Part shown: in pieces, positions 44,537 to 52,962 of the stretch
Numbering within the stretch: position 1 is the stretch's first letter
Layout: every line of letters begins with the position of its first letter
NCBI GenBank assembly: GCA_017642695.1
Contig: JAEPQD010000002.1
Location: forward strand, 248,001-312,000
DNA length: 64,000 nt
Direction: 5' to 3'
Source: Parvibaculum sp.
GTDB lineage: Bacteria; Pseudomonadota; Alphaproteobacteria; Parvibaculales; Parvibaculaceae
The notes under the pieces: generated by a model
Databases searched by the model: none
What the model saw: the letters and a program-made list of their open reading frames with translations, nothing else
What the model was told of the DNA's origin: nothing
Made by a program: the position numbers and the translations under genes

Positions 44537-45535
44537 TCAGACAGTCAGAACGATCTTGCCGATATGGCTGCTCTTTTCCATAAGCGCGTGCGCTTTCGAA
44601 GCATCGGAAAGAGGGAAAACCGTGTCCACCAGAGGCTTTACGCGCCCCGCTTCGATAAGCGGCCACACTTTTTCCTTGAGTGTCGAGGCAAGTGCGGCCT
44701 TTTCCTCGATGCTGCGCGGCCGCAGCGTCGAACCCGTCAGCGTCAGCCGTTTCAGCATCACGGGCATGAAGTTCACTTCCGCCACCGACCCGTTCAGGAA
44801 GGCGATGGAGACGATCCGCCCGTCAGTTGCACAGGCCTGAATGTTGCGCGCGATATAGTCGCCGCCCACCATGTCGAGAATGACGTCGGCGCCGCGGCCG
44901 TCCGTTACGCGTTTCACTTCCTCGACGAAATCCCGTTCGCGGTAGTTGATTGCGGCGTCGGCCCCGAGCTTTTCGCAGGCCGCGCATTTTTCGGCGGAGC
45001 CCGCCGTGGCGATCACTCTCGCGCCGAAGATATGCGCAAGCTGGATCGCGGTCGTGCCGATGCCACTCGTGCCGCCGTGAACGAGGAAGGTCTCGCCCGC
45101 CTTCAGCGCGCCGCGCTCGAAGACATTCGTCCACACCGTGAAAAAGGTTTCGGGCAGCGCCGCCGCTTCCGTCATCGACAGACCTTTGGGAACGGGAAGC
45201 GCATGGGCTTCGTGGGCGACGCAGTACTCGGCGTAGCCGCCGCCTCCGACGAGCGCGCAGACCCTGTCGCCTGCTTTCCAGAGCGTCACGCCCGGTCCAA
45301 TGGCTGCCACCTCGCCCGCGACTTCGAGCCCCGGCGTTTCCGGGGAACCGGGCGGCGGCGGATAGAGGCCCATGCGCTGGATCGTGTCCGGCCGGTTGAC
45401 GCCCGCCGCCGCGACCTTGATGAGGATCTCGCCGTGTCCCGGTTCCGGTGTCGCGATCTCGCGCGGTTCGAGCACCTCCGGGCCGCCCGGCTCGCGGATC
45501 GCAATGGCTTTCATGGTCGCGGGCAGGTCTGGCAA
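44537..45535 (-). CDS. NAD(P)H-quinone oxidoreductase (PIG3-type)
   Basis: 332 residues, a zinc-free MDR enzyme. The NADPH fold has GGTSGIGTTAIQLAHIFGARVIATA, and the substrate end is NRPDTIQRMGLYPPPPGSPETPGLEVAGEV. It probably reduces quinones or reactive carbonyls. Full length for the family. It diverges from the DUF1192 gene. Confidence 0.88.
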   Translation of the reverse strand: MPDLPATMKAIAIREPGGPEVLEPREIATPEPGHGEILIKVAAAGVNRPDTIQRMGLYPPPPGSPETPGLEVAGEVAAIGPGVTLWKAGDRVCALVGGGGYAEYCVAHEAHALPVPKGLSMTEAAALPETFFTVWTNVFERGALKAGETFLVHGGTSGIGTTAIQLAHIFGARVIATAGSAEKCAACEKLGADAAINYRERDFVEEVKRVTDGRGADVILDMVGGDYIARNIQACATDGRIVSIAFLNGSVAEVNFMPVMLKRLTLTGSTLRPRSIEEKAALASTLKEKVWPLIEAGRVKPLVDTVFPLSDASKAHALMEKSSHIGKIVLTV

Positions 45536-45649
45536 GGGGGTACCTCTGCGGTATCTGGCGGCATGGAGCGGGTTGCAGGTCTAGCCGGACCTCCCCAAAC
45601 TGGCAACCATGCGGTTGCGGGGCGCGTGGAACGGAAGAGGAGAGAGGCG

Positions 45650-45850
45650 ATGGACAGCGACGATCTGGAGCCCCGCAAGCGGCGCGGCGAAGCGCTCGCG
45701 GCCCTTGCCCAGGAAGATCTGGAGCTCCTCGGCATCGAGGAACTGAAAGAACGAATCACCGCGCTGGAAGCCGAAATTGTCCGGATACGGAACCAGCTGG
45801 AGCGCAAGCAGGGGTCGCTGTCGGCCGCCGAGGCGCTGTTCAGGAAATAG
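45650..45850 (+). CDS. DUF1192 family small coiled-coil protein
   Basis: 66 residues. The family pattern is clear: DDLEPRKR at the start, LELLGIEELKERITALEAEIVRI in the middle, and KQGSLSAAEALFRK at the end, forming one amphipathic helix. AGGAGAGAGGCG precedes the ATG. It is limited to alphaproteobacteria. It is likely a small scaffold; function unknown. Confidence 0.88.
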   Translation: MDSDDLEPRKRRGEALAALAQEDLELLGIEELKERITALEAEIVRIRNQLERKQGSLSAAEALFRK

Positions 45851-45953
45851 ACGTTCAGGGTTAATCCCTTGGAGAATATACAGTTTTCGGACAGTCCGCC
45901 CGAGGTGGCGCTGTCCTGCGTTGCGCCGGGCCCCGCGTCAAATTGCCACAAGA

Positions 45954-45968
45954 TTAACTTCCTGTTAG
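45954..45968 (+). promoter_or_regulatory. CtrA-like box (TTAA-N7-TTAG)
   Basis: TTAACTTCCTGTTAG matches the CtrA full site TTAA-N7-TTAA with one change. It overlaps a plausible promoter: TTGCCA at 45943-45948 and TAGGAA at 45966-45971, 17 bp apart, so transcription would start near 45978. Confidence 0.5.
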
Positions 45969-45977
45969 GAATGAAGG

Positions 45978-46092
45978 CGCTAGGGTGACCTTGCGTAATC
46001 CAGTCTTCTGGATTTCTGAGTGGCTCCTATCCACTCTGTTTGACGCCTCCCTGTTAGAACTGAGCCGCGGGCTTTCCCGCGGCTCTTTTTTG
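45978..46092 (+). ncRNA. Candidate small RNA with three hairpins and a terminator
   Basis: Within a 371-bp gene-free stretch the sequence folds into AATCCAG/CTGGATT (45997-46003, 46008-46014, loop TCTT), GAGTGG/CCACTC (46018-46023, 46031-46036, loop CTCCTAT), and a strong terminator GAGCCGCGGG/CCCGCGGCTC (46062-46071, 46076-46085) followed by TTTTTT. The linker carries CCTCCC (46046-46051) and the second loop CTCCT, both complementary to Shine-Dalgarno sequences. The predicted length is about 115 nt. It could instead be an attenuator in the rcdA leader. No named RNA family is claimed. Confidence 0.5.
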
Positions 46093-46221
46093 TTTCGAGG
46101 CTCCTTTCCCGCCCCTGCCACCTCCGCTGGCACGGATATTGATCCCTCAAGTCCCGAGTGTACCGGTATGGGCCATGTGTCCTGCCGCGGCGTAATCGAA
46201 AGACGGGACTGGGGTAACGGG

Positions 46222-46812
46222 ATGGGCGTTTACGGAACGACGGACAATAACGAGATCGGATTTGCCAGCGCGGAATGCGTTTCGCTCTCCGATTTCATGG
46301 CTTCGGGCCTTTTTCAGCGAACCTATGGCGAGGGCATGCGCCTTGTCGAAGAGACCTCTGCCTATCTGGACGGGCCTGGCCGCGAGGCGGCGCGGTCGCT
46401 GCCGCGCGAAACCTCGCTCGCCTACGCAGGCGAAAGCATGCGGCTGACGACCCGGCTGATGCAGGTCGCCTCCTGGCTTCTCGTTCGCAAGGCGGTTCAT
46501 GAGGGCGAAATGACGATCGAGGAGGCCAACTCGGAGAAATACCGTCTCGCAACCAAGGAAATCGCCCGCCAGCCGCGTTTCAATGGTGCCGAGGCATTGC
46601 CGCCGCGCCTGCAAGAGCTTATCGAGCGCTCCGAGCGCCTTTATGCGCGGGTCGAGCGTCTGGATGCCCGTTTGCGCGTCGCCGCCCCTGAACCTGCCCG
46701 AAACCACCCGCTTGCGGAACAGTTCGCCAGGGTCGAGGATTTCTTCCGCGAAAGCCTTTCCCTCGATTTCCCCCGCCGCGAATTCGGCCGCCGCAAGCAC
46801 CGTCCCGAATAG
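46222..46812 (+). CDS. rcdA: RcdA-like protein (DUF1465), ClpXP adaptor for CtrA turnover
   Basis: 196 residues. Marks are GLFQRTYGEGMRLVEETSAY, LDGPGREAARSLPRETSLAYAGESMRLTTRLMQVASWLL, KAVHEGEMT and a C-terminal charged tail. This is the DUF1465 family that includes Caulobacter RcdA, a three-helix bundle adaptor that helps ClpXP degrade CtrA. Orthology beyond the family is not tested. GGGGTAACGG lies before the ATG at 46222; upstream frame to 45985 lacks coding character and overlaps the small RNA. Confidence 0.82.
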   Translation: MGVYGTTDNNEIGFASAECVSLSDFMASGLFQRTYGEGMRLVEETSAYLDGPGREAARSLPRETSLAYAGESMRLTTRLMQVASWLLVRKAVHEGEMTIEEANSEKYRLATKEIARQPRFNGAEALPPRLQELIERSERLYARVERLDARLRVAAPEPARNHPLAEQFARVEDFFRESLSLDFPRREFGRRKHRPE

Positions 46813-46836
46813 GTTTCACCGATATCCAGCAACAAA

Positions 46837-46860
46837 AAAGCCCCGCCAAGGCGGGGCTTT
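46837..46860. terminator. Bidirectional terminator between rcdA and rpmE
   Basis: AAAGCCCCGCC (46837-46847), AA, GGCGGGGCTTT (46850-46860). TTTTTTG follows on the minus strand, for rpmE, and a weaker TTTCGCTT on the plus strand, for rcdA. Confidence 0.85.
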
Positions 46861-46883
46861 CGCTTGTCTCGAGGTGCTCGAGG

Positions 46884-47105
46884 TCAGCCGCTGATAAAGC
46901 CGAACTTCTTCTTGAACCGGCTCACACGTCCACCGCGGTCGATGAGCTGCTGGCCGCCGCCGGTCCAGGCCGGGTGCGTCGTCGGATCGATGTCGAGGAC
47001 GAGCGTGTCGCCTTCCGCGCCATAGGTCGAGCGGGTCTGGAACGTCGAACCATCGTTCATCTGGACGGTGATGAAGTGGTAGTCCGGATGGGTCTCTTTC
47101 TTCAT
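46884..47105 (-). CDS. rpmE: 50S ribosomal protein L31
   Basis: 73 residues ([20 protein letters not shown] to the basic RFKKKFGF). It lacks the CxxC zinc pair, so it is of the C-minus type that stays functional when zinc is low. The start at 47105 fits the family. A promoter with a 17-bp spacer lies about 100 bp upstream. Confidence 0.93.
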   Translation of the reverse strand: MKKETHPDYHFITVQMNDGSTFQTRSTYGAEGDTLVLDIDPTTHPAWTGGGQQLIDRGGRVSRFKKKFGFISG

Positions 47106-47207
47106 GGCTTGCGCCTTCCTGAAGCGGAACCGATAGGGGTTCCTTGTGTCGGTTTTGGCGCGCAGCGGCGGTCTTTGGAGGACCCGCCCGCGCTGCCGGA
47201 ATGGGGG

Positions 47208-47236
47208 CTTATAGCGAAGGGCGGATACGGTTGCAA
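47208..47236 (-). promoter_or_regulatory. Probable promoter of rpmE
   Basis: On the minus strand TTGCAA (47236-47231) and TATAAG (47213-47208) are 17 bp apart. Transcription would begin about 95 bp before the rpmE start. Confidence 0.5.
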
Positions 47237-47400
47237 GGCCGGTTTTCGGAGCTTTGTGCGGAGATGCCGCAGGCCGTCCGGGCGGCTTCCATTGCCCCGG
47301 ACGGGCTCGGGTTGCTATACCAGCCCGGCGCCGAAATATCCCCGGGCGCCGGACAAGGGGTAGGCTGGCTGCTCCGGAAGCGCCGGACTGGCAAAGGTGC

Positions 47401-49251
47401 ATGAGCGAAACATCGAATCCGGTCGTCGAGGCCATTGAGGAAGAGGCGCAGCGCCGCAAACCGGCGCGGGGCGTGGGGCCATTGCTGCGTCTCGTGCCGT
47501 TTCTCGGCCGCTACCGGGTCATGGTGGCGCTCGCCTTTGTTGCGCTCGTTGCCGCGACGCTCGCCACGCTCGCCATTCCGATGGCCAGCCGCCGCTTGAT
47601 CGACAACGGGTTCAATCGCGAAAACGCTGCCTTCATCGACCAGTACTTCGTGGCGCTCATTGCCGTTGCCCTGGTGCTTGGCATGGCCAGTGCGGCGCGG
47701 TTCTTCTTCGTGAGCTGGCTCGGTGAGCGCGTGGTCGCGGATCTGCGTCAGGCGGTATACGGGCATGTGCTGGAACTTTCGCCGGCCTTCTTCGAACAGA
47801 CGCGCACGGGCGAAGTGCTTTCGCGGCTCACCGCCGACACAACGCTCATCAAGACGGTGGTTGGCTCGTCGGCCTCAATAGCATTGCGCAACGTCTTTCT
47901 GTTTTTTGGTGCCGCGACCATGATGGCGGCGACGAGCCCCTATCTCTCCGGCCTCGTTCTCCTCGCAATCCCGGCGATCCTGCTCCCGCTTATCGTCTTC
48001 GGGCGCTGGGTGCGCCGGCTCTCGCGCTCGGCACAGGACAGGCTTGCGGATACGAGCGCTTTCGGCACGGAAAGCCTCAATGCCATCCAGATCGTCCAGG
48101 CTTTCACGCATGAGGATATCGACCGGGCCCGTTTCGGCGAACATGTGGAGCATGCCTTCGAAACATCGCGTGCGCGCATAACGGCGCGTGCCGTGCTGAC
48201 CGCGCTCGTCTTCTTCTTCGGCATGTCGAGCGTGGTGGGTGTGCTCTGGGTGGGTGCCAATGCGGTCCTTGCCGAGACGATGAGCGGCGGCGAGTTGCTT
48301 GAGTTCATTCTCTATGCGGTCTTTGCAGCCTCCGCGATTGCCGCTCTGTCTGAAATCTGGGGCGACATGCAGATGGCGGCCGGCGCTACCGAACGCCTGA
48401 TGGAGCTTCTCGACATCGATCCACAGGTCGCGGCGCCACCCGTTCCGACGCCCTTGCCCGCGCCGCGCGGCGAACTTGCCTTCAACAATGTGAATTTCGC
48501 CTATCCCTCGCGGCCGGGTGTTTCGGCGCTCAATGGATTCTCGCTTTCCGTCCGGCGCGGCGAAACGGTGGCGCTGGTCGGCCCGTCCGGCGCCGGCAAG
48601 AGCACGGTATTCCAGCTGCTCCTTCGTTTCTACGATCCGCAGTCCGGCAGCGTCACGCTCGACGGGGTCGATGTCCGCGATGCGGATCCGCGGGAGGTGC
48701 GCGCGCGGCTTGCGGTCGTGCCGCAGGAGACGGTGGTGTTCGGCACGACGGTTGCCGAAAACATCCGCTATGGACGGCCCGAGGCAAGCGACGAAGACAT
48801 CCGGGCTGCCGCCCGAGCGGCACGTATCGACGATTTCATCACGCATCTGCCGCAGGGCTATGAGACCCATGTCGGTGAGCGAGGCGTGACGCTTTCAGGC
48901 GGACAGCGCCAGCGTATCGCCATCGCGAGGGCAATCCTGCGCGATGCGCCGGTACTTCTCCTCGACGAGGCGACAAGCGCGCTCGATGCCGAAAGCGAAA
49001 CACTGGTGCAGCAGGCGCTTGAAGGCCTGATGCAGGACCGAACGACACTTGTCATCGCGCACCGGCTTGCGACCGTCCTGAAGGCAGACCGCATCGTGGT
49101 GATGGAAGAGGGGCGACTGGTCGCCTCCGGTACGCATGAAGAACTGATCAAGCAGGGCGGCCTTTATGCCCGGCTCGCAAGACTGCAATTTGCCGCCGGC
49201 CGCGACTGGCCGGCCGATACGGGCGGGCGCAGCGCGGCGACCGGGGTCTGA
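47401..49251 (+). CDS. ABC-type multidrug/lipid exporter (half transporter)
   Basis: 616 residues: six membrane helices (about 38-335), then a nucleotide-binding domain with Walker [10 protein letters not shown] near 396-404, the signature [14 protein letters not shown] near 499-512, Walker [15 protein letters not shown] and the H-loop VIAHRLATV. It dimerises to a full exporter of the MsbA/BmrA kind. It starts 296 bp after rpmE, on the opposite strand. The paraoxonase-like gene follows by 14 bp, so they are probably co-expressed. Confidence 0.92.
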   Translation: MSETSNPVVEAIEEEAQRRKPARGVGPLLRLVPFLGRYRVMVALAFVALVAATLATLAIPMASRRLIDNGFNRENAAFIDQYFVALIAVALVLGMASAARFFFVSWLGERVVADLRQAVYGHVLELSPAFFEQTRTGEVLSRLTADTTLIKTVVGSSASIALRNVFLFFGAATMMAATSPYLSGLVLLAIPAILLPLIVFGRWVRRLSRSAQDRLADTSAFGTESLNAIQIVQAFTHEDIDRARFGEHVEHAFETSRARITARAVLTALVFFFGMSSVVGVLWVGANAVLAETMSGGELLEFILYAVFAASAIAALSEIWGDMQMAAGATERLMELLDIDPQVAAPPVPTPLPAPRGELAFNNVNFAYPSRPGVSALNGFSLSVRRGETVALVGPSGAGKSTVFQLLLRFYDPQSGSVTLDGVDVRDADPREVRARLAVVPQETVVFGTTVAENIRYGRPEASDEDIRAAARAARIDDFITHLPQGYETHVGERGVTLSGGQRQRIAIARAILRDAPVLLLDEATSALDAESETLVQQALEGLMQDRTTLVIAHRLATVLKADRIVVMEEGRLVASGTHEELIKQGGLYARLARLQFAAGRDWPADTGGRSAATGV

Positions 49252-49265
49252 CGAGGGGGAAACGA

Positions 49266-50363
49266 ATGTCCGGAAGAATTCTGCCGATTGTCGGCTATGT
49301 GGCGCTTGCGCTTGTCGTGGTCGCGAGCGTGCTCACTTGGCGCTTCCTCTCTGCTGCCGGCTATTTCACCGGCATCAGGCAGGAAATCATGGCGGACTGC
49401 CGCGCGATTCCGGCGGTGCCGGGACCGGAGGACATCGCGATCGACCATGAGCGCGGAATCGCCTATGTCTCGGCCTATGACCGCCGGGCTGTCATGAGCG
49501 CCGAGCCGGGCACGGACGCCGTTCGGGGCGGCATCTACACGATAGATCTCACTGCGCCGCAGGCCGACTGGGCGCTTCGTCCTGTTACCGCTCCCGAGCC
49601 GCAGGATTTTCGTCCGCACGGCATCAGCCTTTATGTCGGGCCCGACGGCGCGCGCCGCCTTTTTGCCGTCAACCACCCGGCGGCCGGTCCCGAAACGATC
49701 GAGATATTCGAGATTGCGGGAGACAGCTCACTCTCCCATGTGCGGAGCGTCACATCGGATGCGTTCATCTCGCTGAACGATGTCGTCGGTGTCGGGCCGG
49801 AGAGTTTCTATACCACCAACGATCACGGCAGCAGGAGCGGCTTCACCAATACCGTGACGGATTTCCTGCTGCTCCGGAACTCCACGGTCGTCTATTTCGA
49901 TGGCGAGAAGGCCGAAACAGCGGCGGATACCATCCTTTATGCGAACGGCATCAACATGAGCCCCGGCGGCGAGACCGTTTATGTCGCGTCCGCGCTCGGC
50001 ATGAGCCTCTATATCTACGATCGCGACAGGGAAACAGGCGCGCTGACGGGCCGCGACAATGTGCGTCTCGGCACCGGAATCGACAATATCGATGTGCAAC
50101 CGGACGGCACGCTGCTTATTGGTGCGCACCCCGATATCATCGCTTTCCTGTCGCATGCCTCCGATCCGTCAGAGCTTTCGCCGAGCCAGGTTGTGCGGAT
50201 CGACCCGCAGGAGAAGAAGGCGGGTACGATCTACCTCAACCTCGGTGAGGAGATATCCGGTATCAGCGTTGCTGCTGGATATGGCGACGTGATGCTGCTC
50301 GGCCAGGTGTTCCAGCCGGAGGTTCTCGTCTGCTCGCAGTCGGCGGAGCTGAAGTCCTACTAG
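49266..50363 (+). CDS. Paraoxonase-like (PON) arylesterase/lactonase
   Basis: 365 residues: one N-terminal membrane helix (about 8-28), then a six-bladed propeller. The PON calcium ligands match: E55 in GPEDI, N171 in LNDVV, N227 in ANGIN, and D273-N274 in GIDNID. The His dyad also fits (H118 in RPHGIS, H137 in VNHP). PON-type enzymes hydrolyse lactones and aryl esters. The anchor places it on the periplasmic face. It follows the exporter gene, so a role in handling exported compounds is possible. Confidence 0.85.
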   Translation: MSGRILPIVGYVALALVVVASVLTWRFLSAAGYFTGIRQEIMADCRAIPAVPGPEDIAIDHERGIAYVSAYDRRAVMSAEPGTDAVRGGIYTIDLTAPQADWALRPVTAPEPQDFRPHGISLYVGPDGARRLFAVNHPAAGPETIEIFEIAGDSSLSHVRSVTSDAFISLNDVVGVGPESFYTTNDHGSRSGFTNTVTDFLLLRNSTVVYFDGEKAETAADTILYANGINMSPGGETVYVASALGMSLYIYDRDRETGALTGRDNVRLGTGIDNIDVQPDGTLLIGAHPDIIAFLSHASDPSELSPSQVVRIDPQEKKAGTIYLNLGEEISGISVAAGYGDVMLLGQVFQPEVLVCSQSAELKSY

Positions 50364-50364
50364 G

Positions 50365-51387
50365 TCAGCGCTCGGTGAGCTTGAATTCGATGCGGCGGTT
50401 TCGCCTGTTGTCGGACGGGCTCGTACCGTCCGTCAGCGGGTGGAACTGGCCGAAGCCGGCCGCGACGAGTCTGCCTTGCGGGACGCCTCTTTCGGTGAGG
50501 TAGTTCACGACCGCGATGGCGCGTGCACTCGAGAGATACCAGTTCGAGGGAAACTGCGGCGTCGAGATCGGGTTTGAGTCCGTGTGTCCGTCGACGCGGA
50601 GTACCCAGGGAATATCGTCCGGAATTTCCGCTGCGATTTCGCGCACCGCCGCCGCGATCTTGTCGAGCTGCTGTTTGCCCTCCGGATTGATGTCCGCCGA
50701 TCCGGACTCGAAGAATATTTCAGACTGCATCGCAAAACGATCGCCGACAATCTCGATGTCCTGGCGGTCGCCGAGAATGGCGCGCAGGCGTCCGAAGAAT
50801 TCCGAGCGGTACTTCGCGAGTTCCTGAACTTTCTGGGCGAGGGCCGCATTCAGCCTGCGGCCGAGATCGGCAATCTGCACCTGCTGTTCGCGGTCCTTCT
50901 GTTCGGCGGCCTCAAGCGCTGCTTCGAGCGTTGCGAGCTGGCGGCGCAGTGCCGATATCTGCTGGTTCAGCAGTTCGACCTGGGCGAGCGCCTCACTCGA
51001 AACCTTCTTCTCGTCGGAAAGTGCGCTTTCAAGTTCAGCGATGCGCGAACCCGCGCCTGCGCCTTGATCGGCAAGTGCGGCGAGGCGCTCCTGCTCGGCG
51101 CTCGCGGCCGCAAGCGAGTCCTGTAGCGACATGATCGTCGCCTGCAGGTCGGCATTTTCCCGCCGTTCCAGAGCGAGCTGGCTCACAAGCTCGGCTATCT
51201 GGCTCCGCAGATTTTCGAGCGCGGAATCCTTGCTGCTGACGAGCTGATTGAGAAAGAACTGCGTGATCATGAAGATCGTGAGCAGGAAGATCAGGACGAG
51301 CAGCAGGCTCGACATGGCGTCGACGAAACCCGGCCAGTAATCCCCGGTGGGCGCGCGACCCCTTATGCGTCTTCCCACATTCGCCAT
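50365..51387 (-). CDS. MotB-like stator protein with OmpA domain
   Basis: 340 residues. A short cytosolic start and a single membrane helix (YWPGFVDAMSSLLLVLIFLL, with D23 at the place of the MotB proton-binding Asp), a long coiled coil (about 55-195) and a C-terminal OmpA-like peptidoglycan-binding domain (DGHTDS, LSSARAIAVV, NRRIEF). The long coiled coil recalls ZorB-like and TolR-like stators. It follows the MotA-like gene by 4 bp. Confidence 0.85.
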   Translation of the reverse strand: MANVGRRIRGRAPTGDYWPGFVDAMSSLLLVLIFLLTIFMITQFFLNQLVSSKDSALENLRSQIAELVSQLALERRENADLQATIMSLQDSLAAASAEQERLAALADQGAGAGSRIAELESALSDEKKVSSEALAQVELLNQQISALRRQLATLEAALEAAEQKDREQQVQIADLGRRLNAALAQKVQELAKYRSEFFGRLRAILGDRQDIEIVGDRFAMQSEIFFESGSADINPEGKQQLDKIAAAVREIAAEIPDDIPWVLRVDGHTDSNPISTPQFPSNWYLSSARAIAVVNYLTERGVPQGRLVAAGFGQFHPLTDGTSPSDNRRNRRIEFKLTER

Positions 51388-51391
51388 TGGT

Positions 51392-52360
51392 TCAGCCCCG
51401 GCCGTCGAGGCGGCGGGCGAGGTCTTCCAGCACGGGCTTCAGGCCTTGCTGGTTTTCCGCGAGCTGCCGGATGAGCTGTTGCTCGTTCCGCATCTGCTCG
51501 GTGAGCGCGGTGATCTGGCCAGCCAGCGCCATCAGCGAGGAATGCGACGGCTCGCCGCCGGAGGTCAGCGCCTGTTCGATGTTGCGGAGCCGCTTCGCCG
51601 TTTCACCGAGCATGCCGGGAGCGGCGGGGTCGATGTCGCCCGCGAGATTGGTCACGGTCGAGAGCCATTCCTCGAGTTCGTTGTAGAAGCGGTTCTGCGC
51701 CTGTCCGGCCTGCAGGTCGAGAAAGCCGAGAACGAGAGATCCGGCGAGGCCAAAGAGCGAAGAGGAAAACGCTGTGCCCATGCCGCGCAGGGGGCCGTCG
51801 AGCCCCGCCTTGAGGTTGGTCAGGACGGCAGCCGGGTCCGCCGCTTCGGCATTGAGGCCCTGAATGGTGCCTGCAACCGAGGTCACGGTGGCAAGCAGTC
51901 CCCAGAACGTACCGAGGAGGCCCAGAAAGATCAGGAGACCGATGATGTAACGCGAGATTTCACGCTGCTCGTCGAGGCGGGAGCCGAGCGAGTCGAGGAT
52001 CGAGCGCATCGACATGGCGTTGAGCTGCATCCGGCCCTTGCGCTCGCCGAGCATGGTGGCCATCGGCGCAAGGAGACGCGGAGGTGGCGGAAGCGCGAGG
52101 CCGGGATCGGCGCGGCGGAAATCGTTGACCCAGCGCACTTCGGGTCCGATCGACATGACCTGACGGAGTGCATAGAGGATACCGATCACGAGAACGCCGA
52201 GGATCAGCCCGTTCAGCCCCGGATTGGCAAGGAAGGCAGTTTCTATCTGCGGATAAAGAATGGCGGCAACGAAGCACACGAGAATGATGAACAGCACCAT
52301 GCGCGTGAGGTACGGGCGGGGTTGCGACAACCCGATGCCCTCCCTGCGGTCTTTTGCCAT
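51392..52360 (-). CDS. MotA/TolQ/ExbB-family stator protein
   Basis: 322 residues with membrane helices at about 20-38, 48-66, 140-165 and 195-220. The proton-channel motif ISRYIIGLLIFLGLLGTFWGL and GMGTAFSSSLFGLAGSLVLGFLDL are typical of MotA/ExbB. A coiled coil closes the protein (about 270-320). It pairs with the MotB-like gene next to it. No flagellar genes are present in the window. Confidence 0.85.
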   Translation of the reverse strand: MAKDRREGIGLSQPRPYLTRMVLFIILVCFVAAILYPQIETAFLANPGLNGLILGVLVIGILYALRQVMSIGPEVRWVNDFRRADPGLALPPPPRLLAPMATMLGERKGRMQLNAMSMRSILDSLGSRLDEQREISRYIIGLLIFLGLLGTFWGLLATVTSVAGTIQGLNAEAADPAAVLTNLKAGLDGPLRGMGTAFSSSLFGLAGSLVLGFLDLQAGQAQNRFYNELEEWLSTVTNLAGDIDPAAPGMLGETAKRLRNIEQALTSGGEPSHSSLMALAGQITALTEQMRNEQQLIRQLAENQQGLKPVLEDLARRLDGRG

Positions 52361-52390
52361 GTCTTTCAGCCCCTCTCGTGTATGCGGATA

Positions 52391-52822
52391 TCAGCCGCCA
52401 TATAGCCCGATGTCGACGCGGTCCGGCGGACCGCTGTCCGAGGTCCCCCCAAGGGCGCGCACCTGAATTCTTTCGGCAACAATGCCGTGGTCGATGAGTT
52501 CGCGGCGAACGGAAAGCGCGCGGCGGAGGGCAAGCCGTCTCGCCGTCGAGGATGTGTCGTGCGGCGGCCCGGCATAGGCGCGGAGTTCGAGCCTGCCGCT
52601 TTTCCTCGCAAAATCCGATGAGAAAGCCTCTATGTTTTCACGTGCCGTCTGGCCGAGCGCCGACTCGTTCTCGCTGAATTCTATGCGCAGAAGAGCAGGT
52701 TTCGGCGGACTGAGCGGTGCCTCGGCGGCGGAGATATTGCCGCTCATTCCAATCGCGAACAGCACAACCAGCAAGGGCGCTCCGAGACGGGCGCGAAGGT
52801 TTTTCCAGTGTCTGCCGGTCAT
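52391..52822 (-). CDS. Small OmpA-like periplasmic protein 1
   Basis: 143 residues with a signal peptide (about 1-33, ending ISAA) and a compact OmpA-like domain (LRIEFSENESALGQTARENI, LELRAYAGP, RRLALRRALSVRRELIDHGI, RVDIGLYGG). The stop is 30 bp before the MotA-like start on the minus strand, so the four genes form one unit. It ends in DRVDIGLYGG, like the next protein (DRVDILFDGY). Confidence 0.75.
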   Translation of the reverse strand: MTGRHWKNLRARLGAPLLVVLFAIGMSGNISAAEAPLSPPKPALLRIEFSENESALGQTARENIEAFSSDFARKSGRLELRAYAGPPHDTSSTARRLALRRALSVRRELIDHGIVAERIQVRALGGTSDSGPPDRVDIGLYGG

Positions 52823-52962
52823 TCGGATATCCGTGGCGGGCTGGAGCGGGCTTTCTTGGCCGTCAGTCTAGGACCGTTCGCCGCTCGGGAACAGGTCTTG
52901 ATGACAAGGCGTTTAGGAGCGGAATCTGGCGGAATTGGGGCTCGCGGGGGCGCGCCTGCCGC

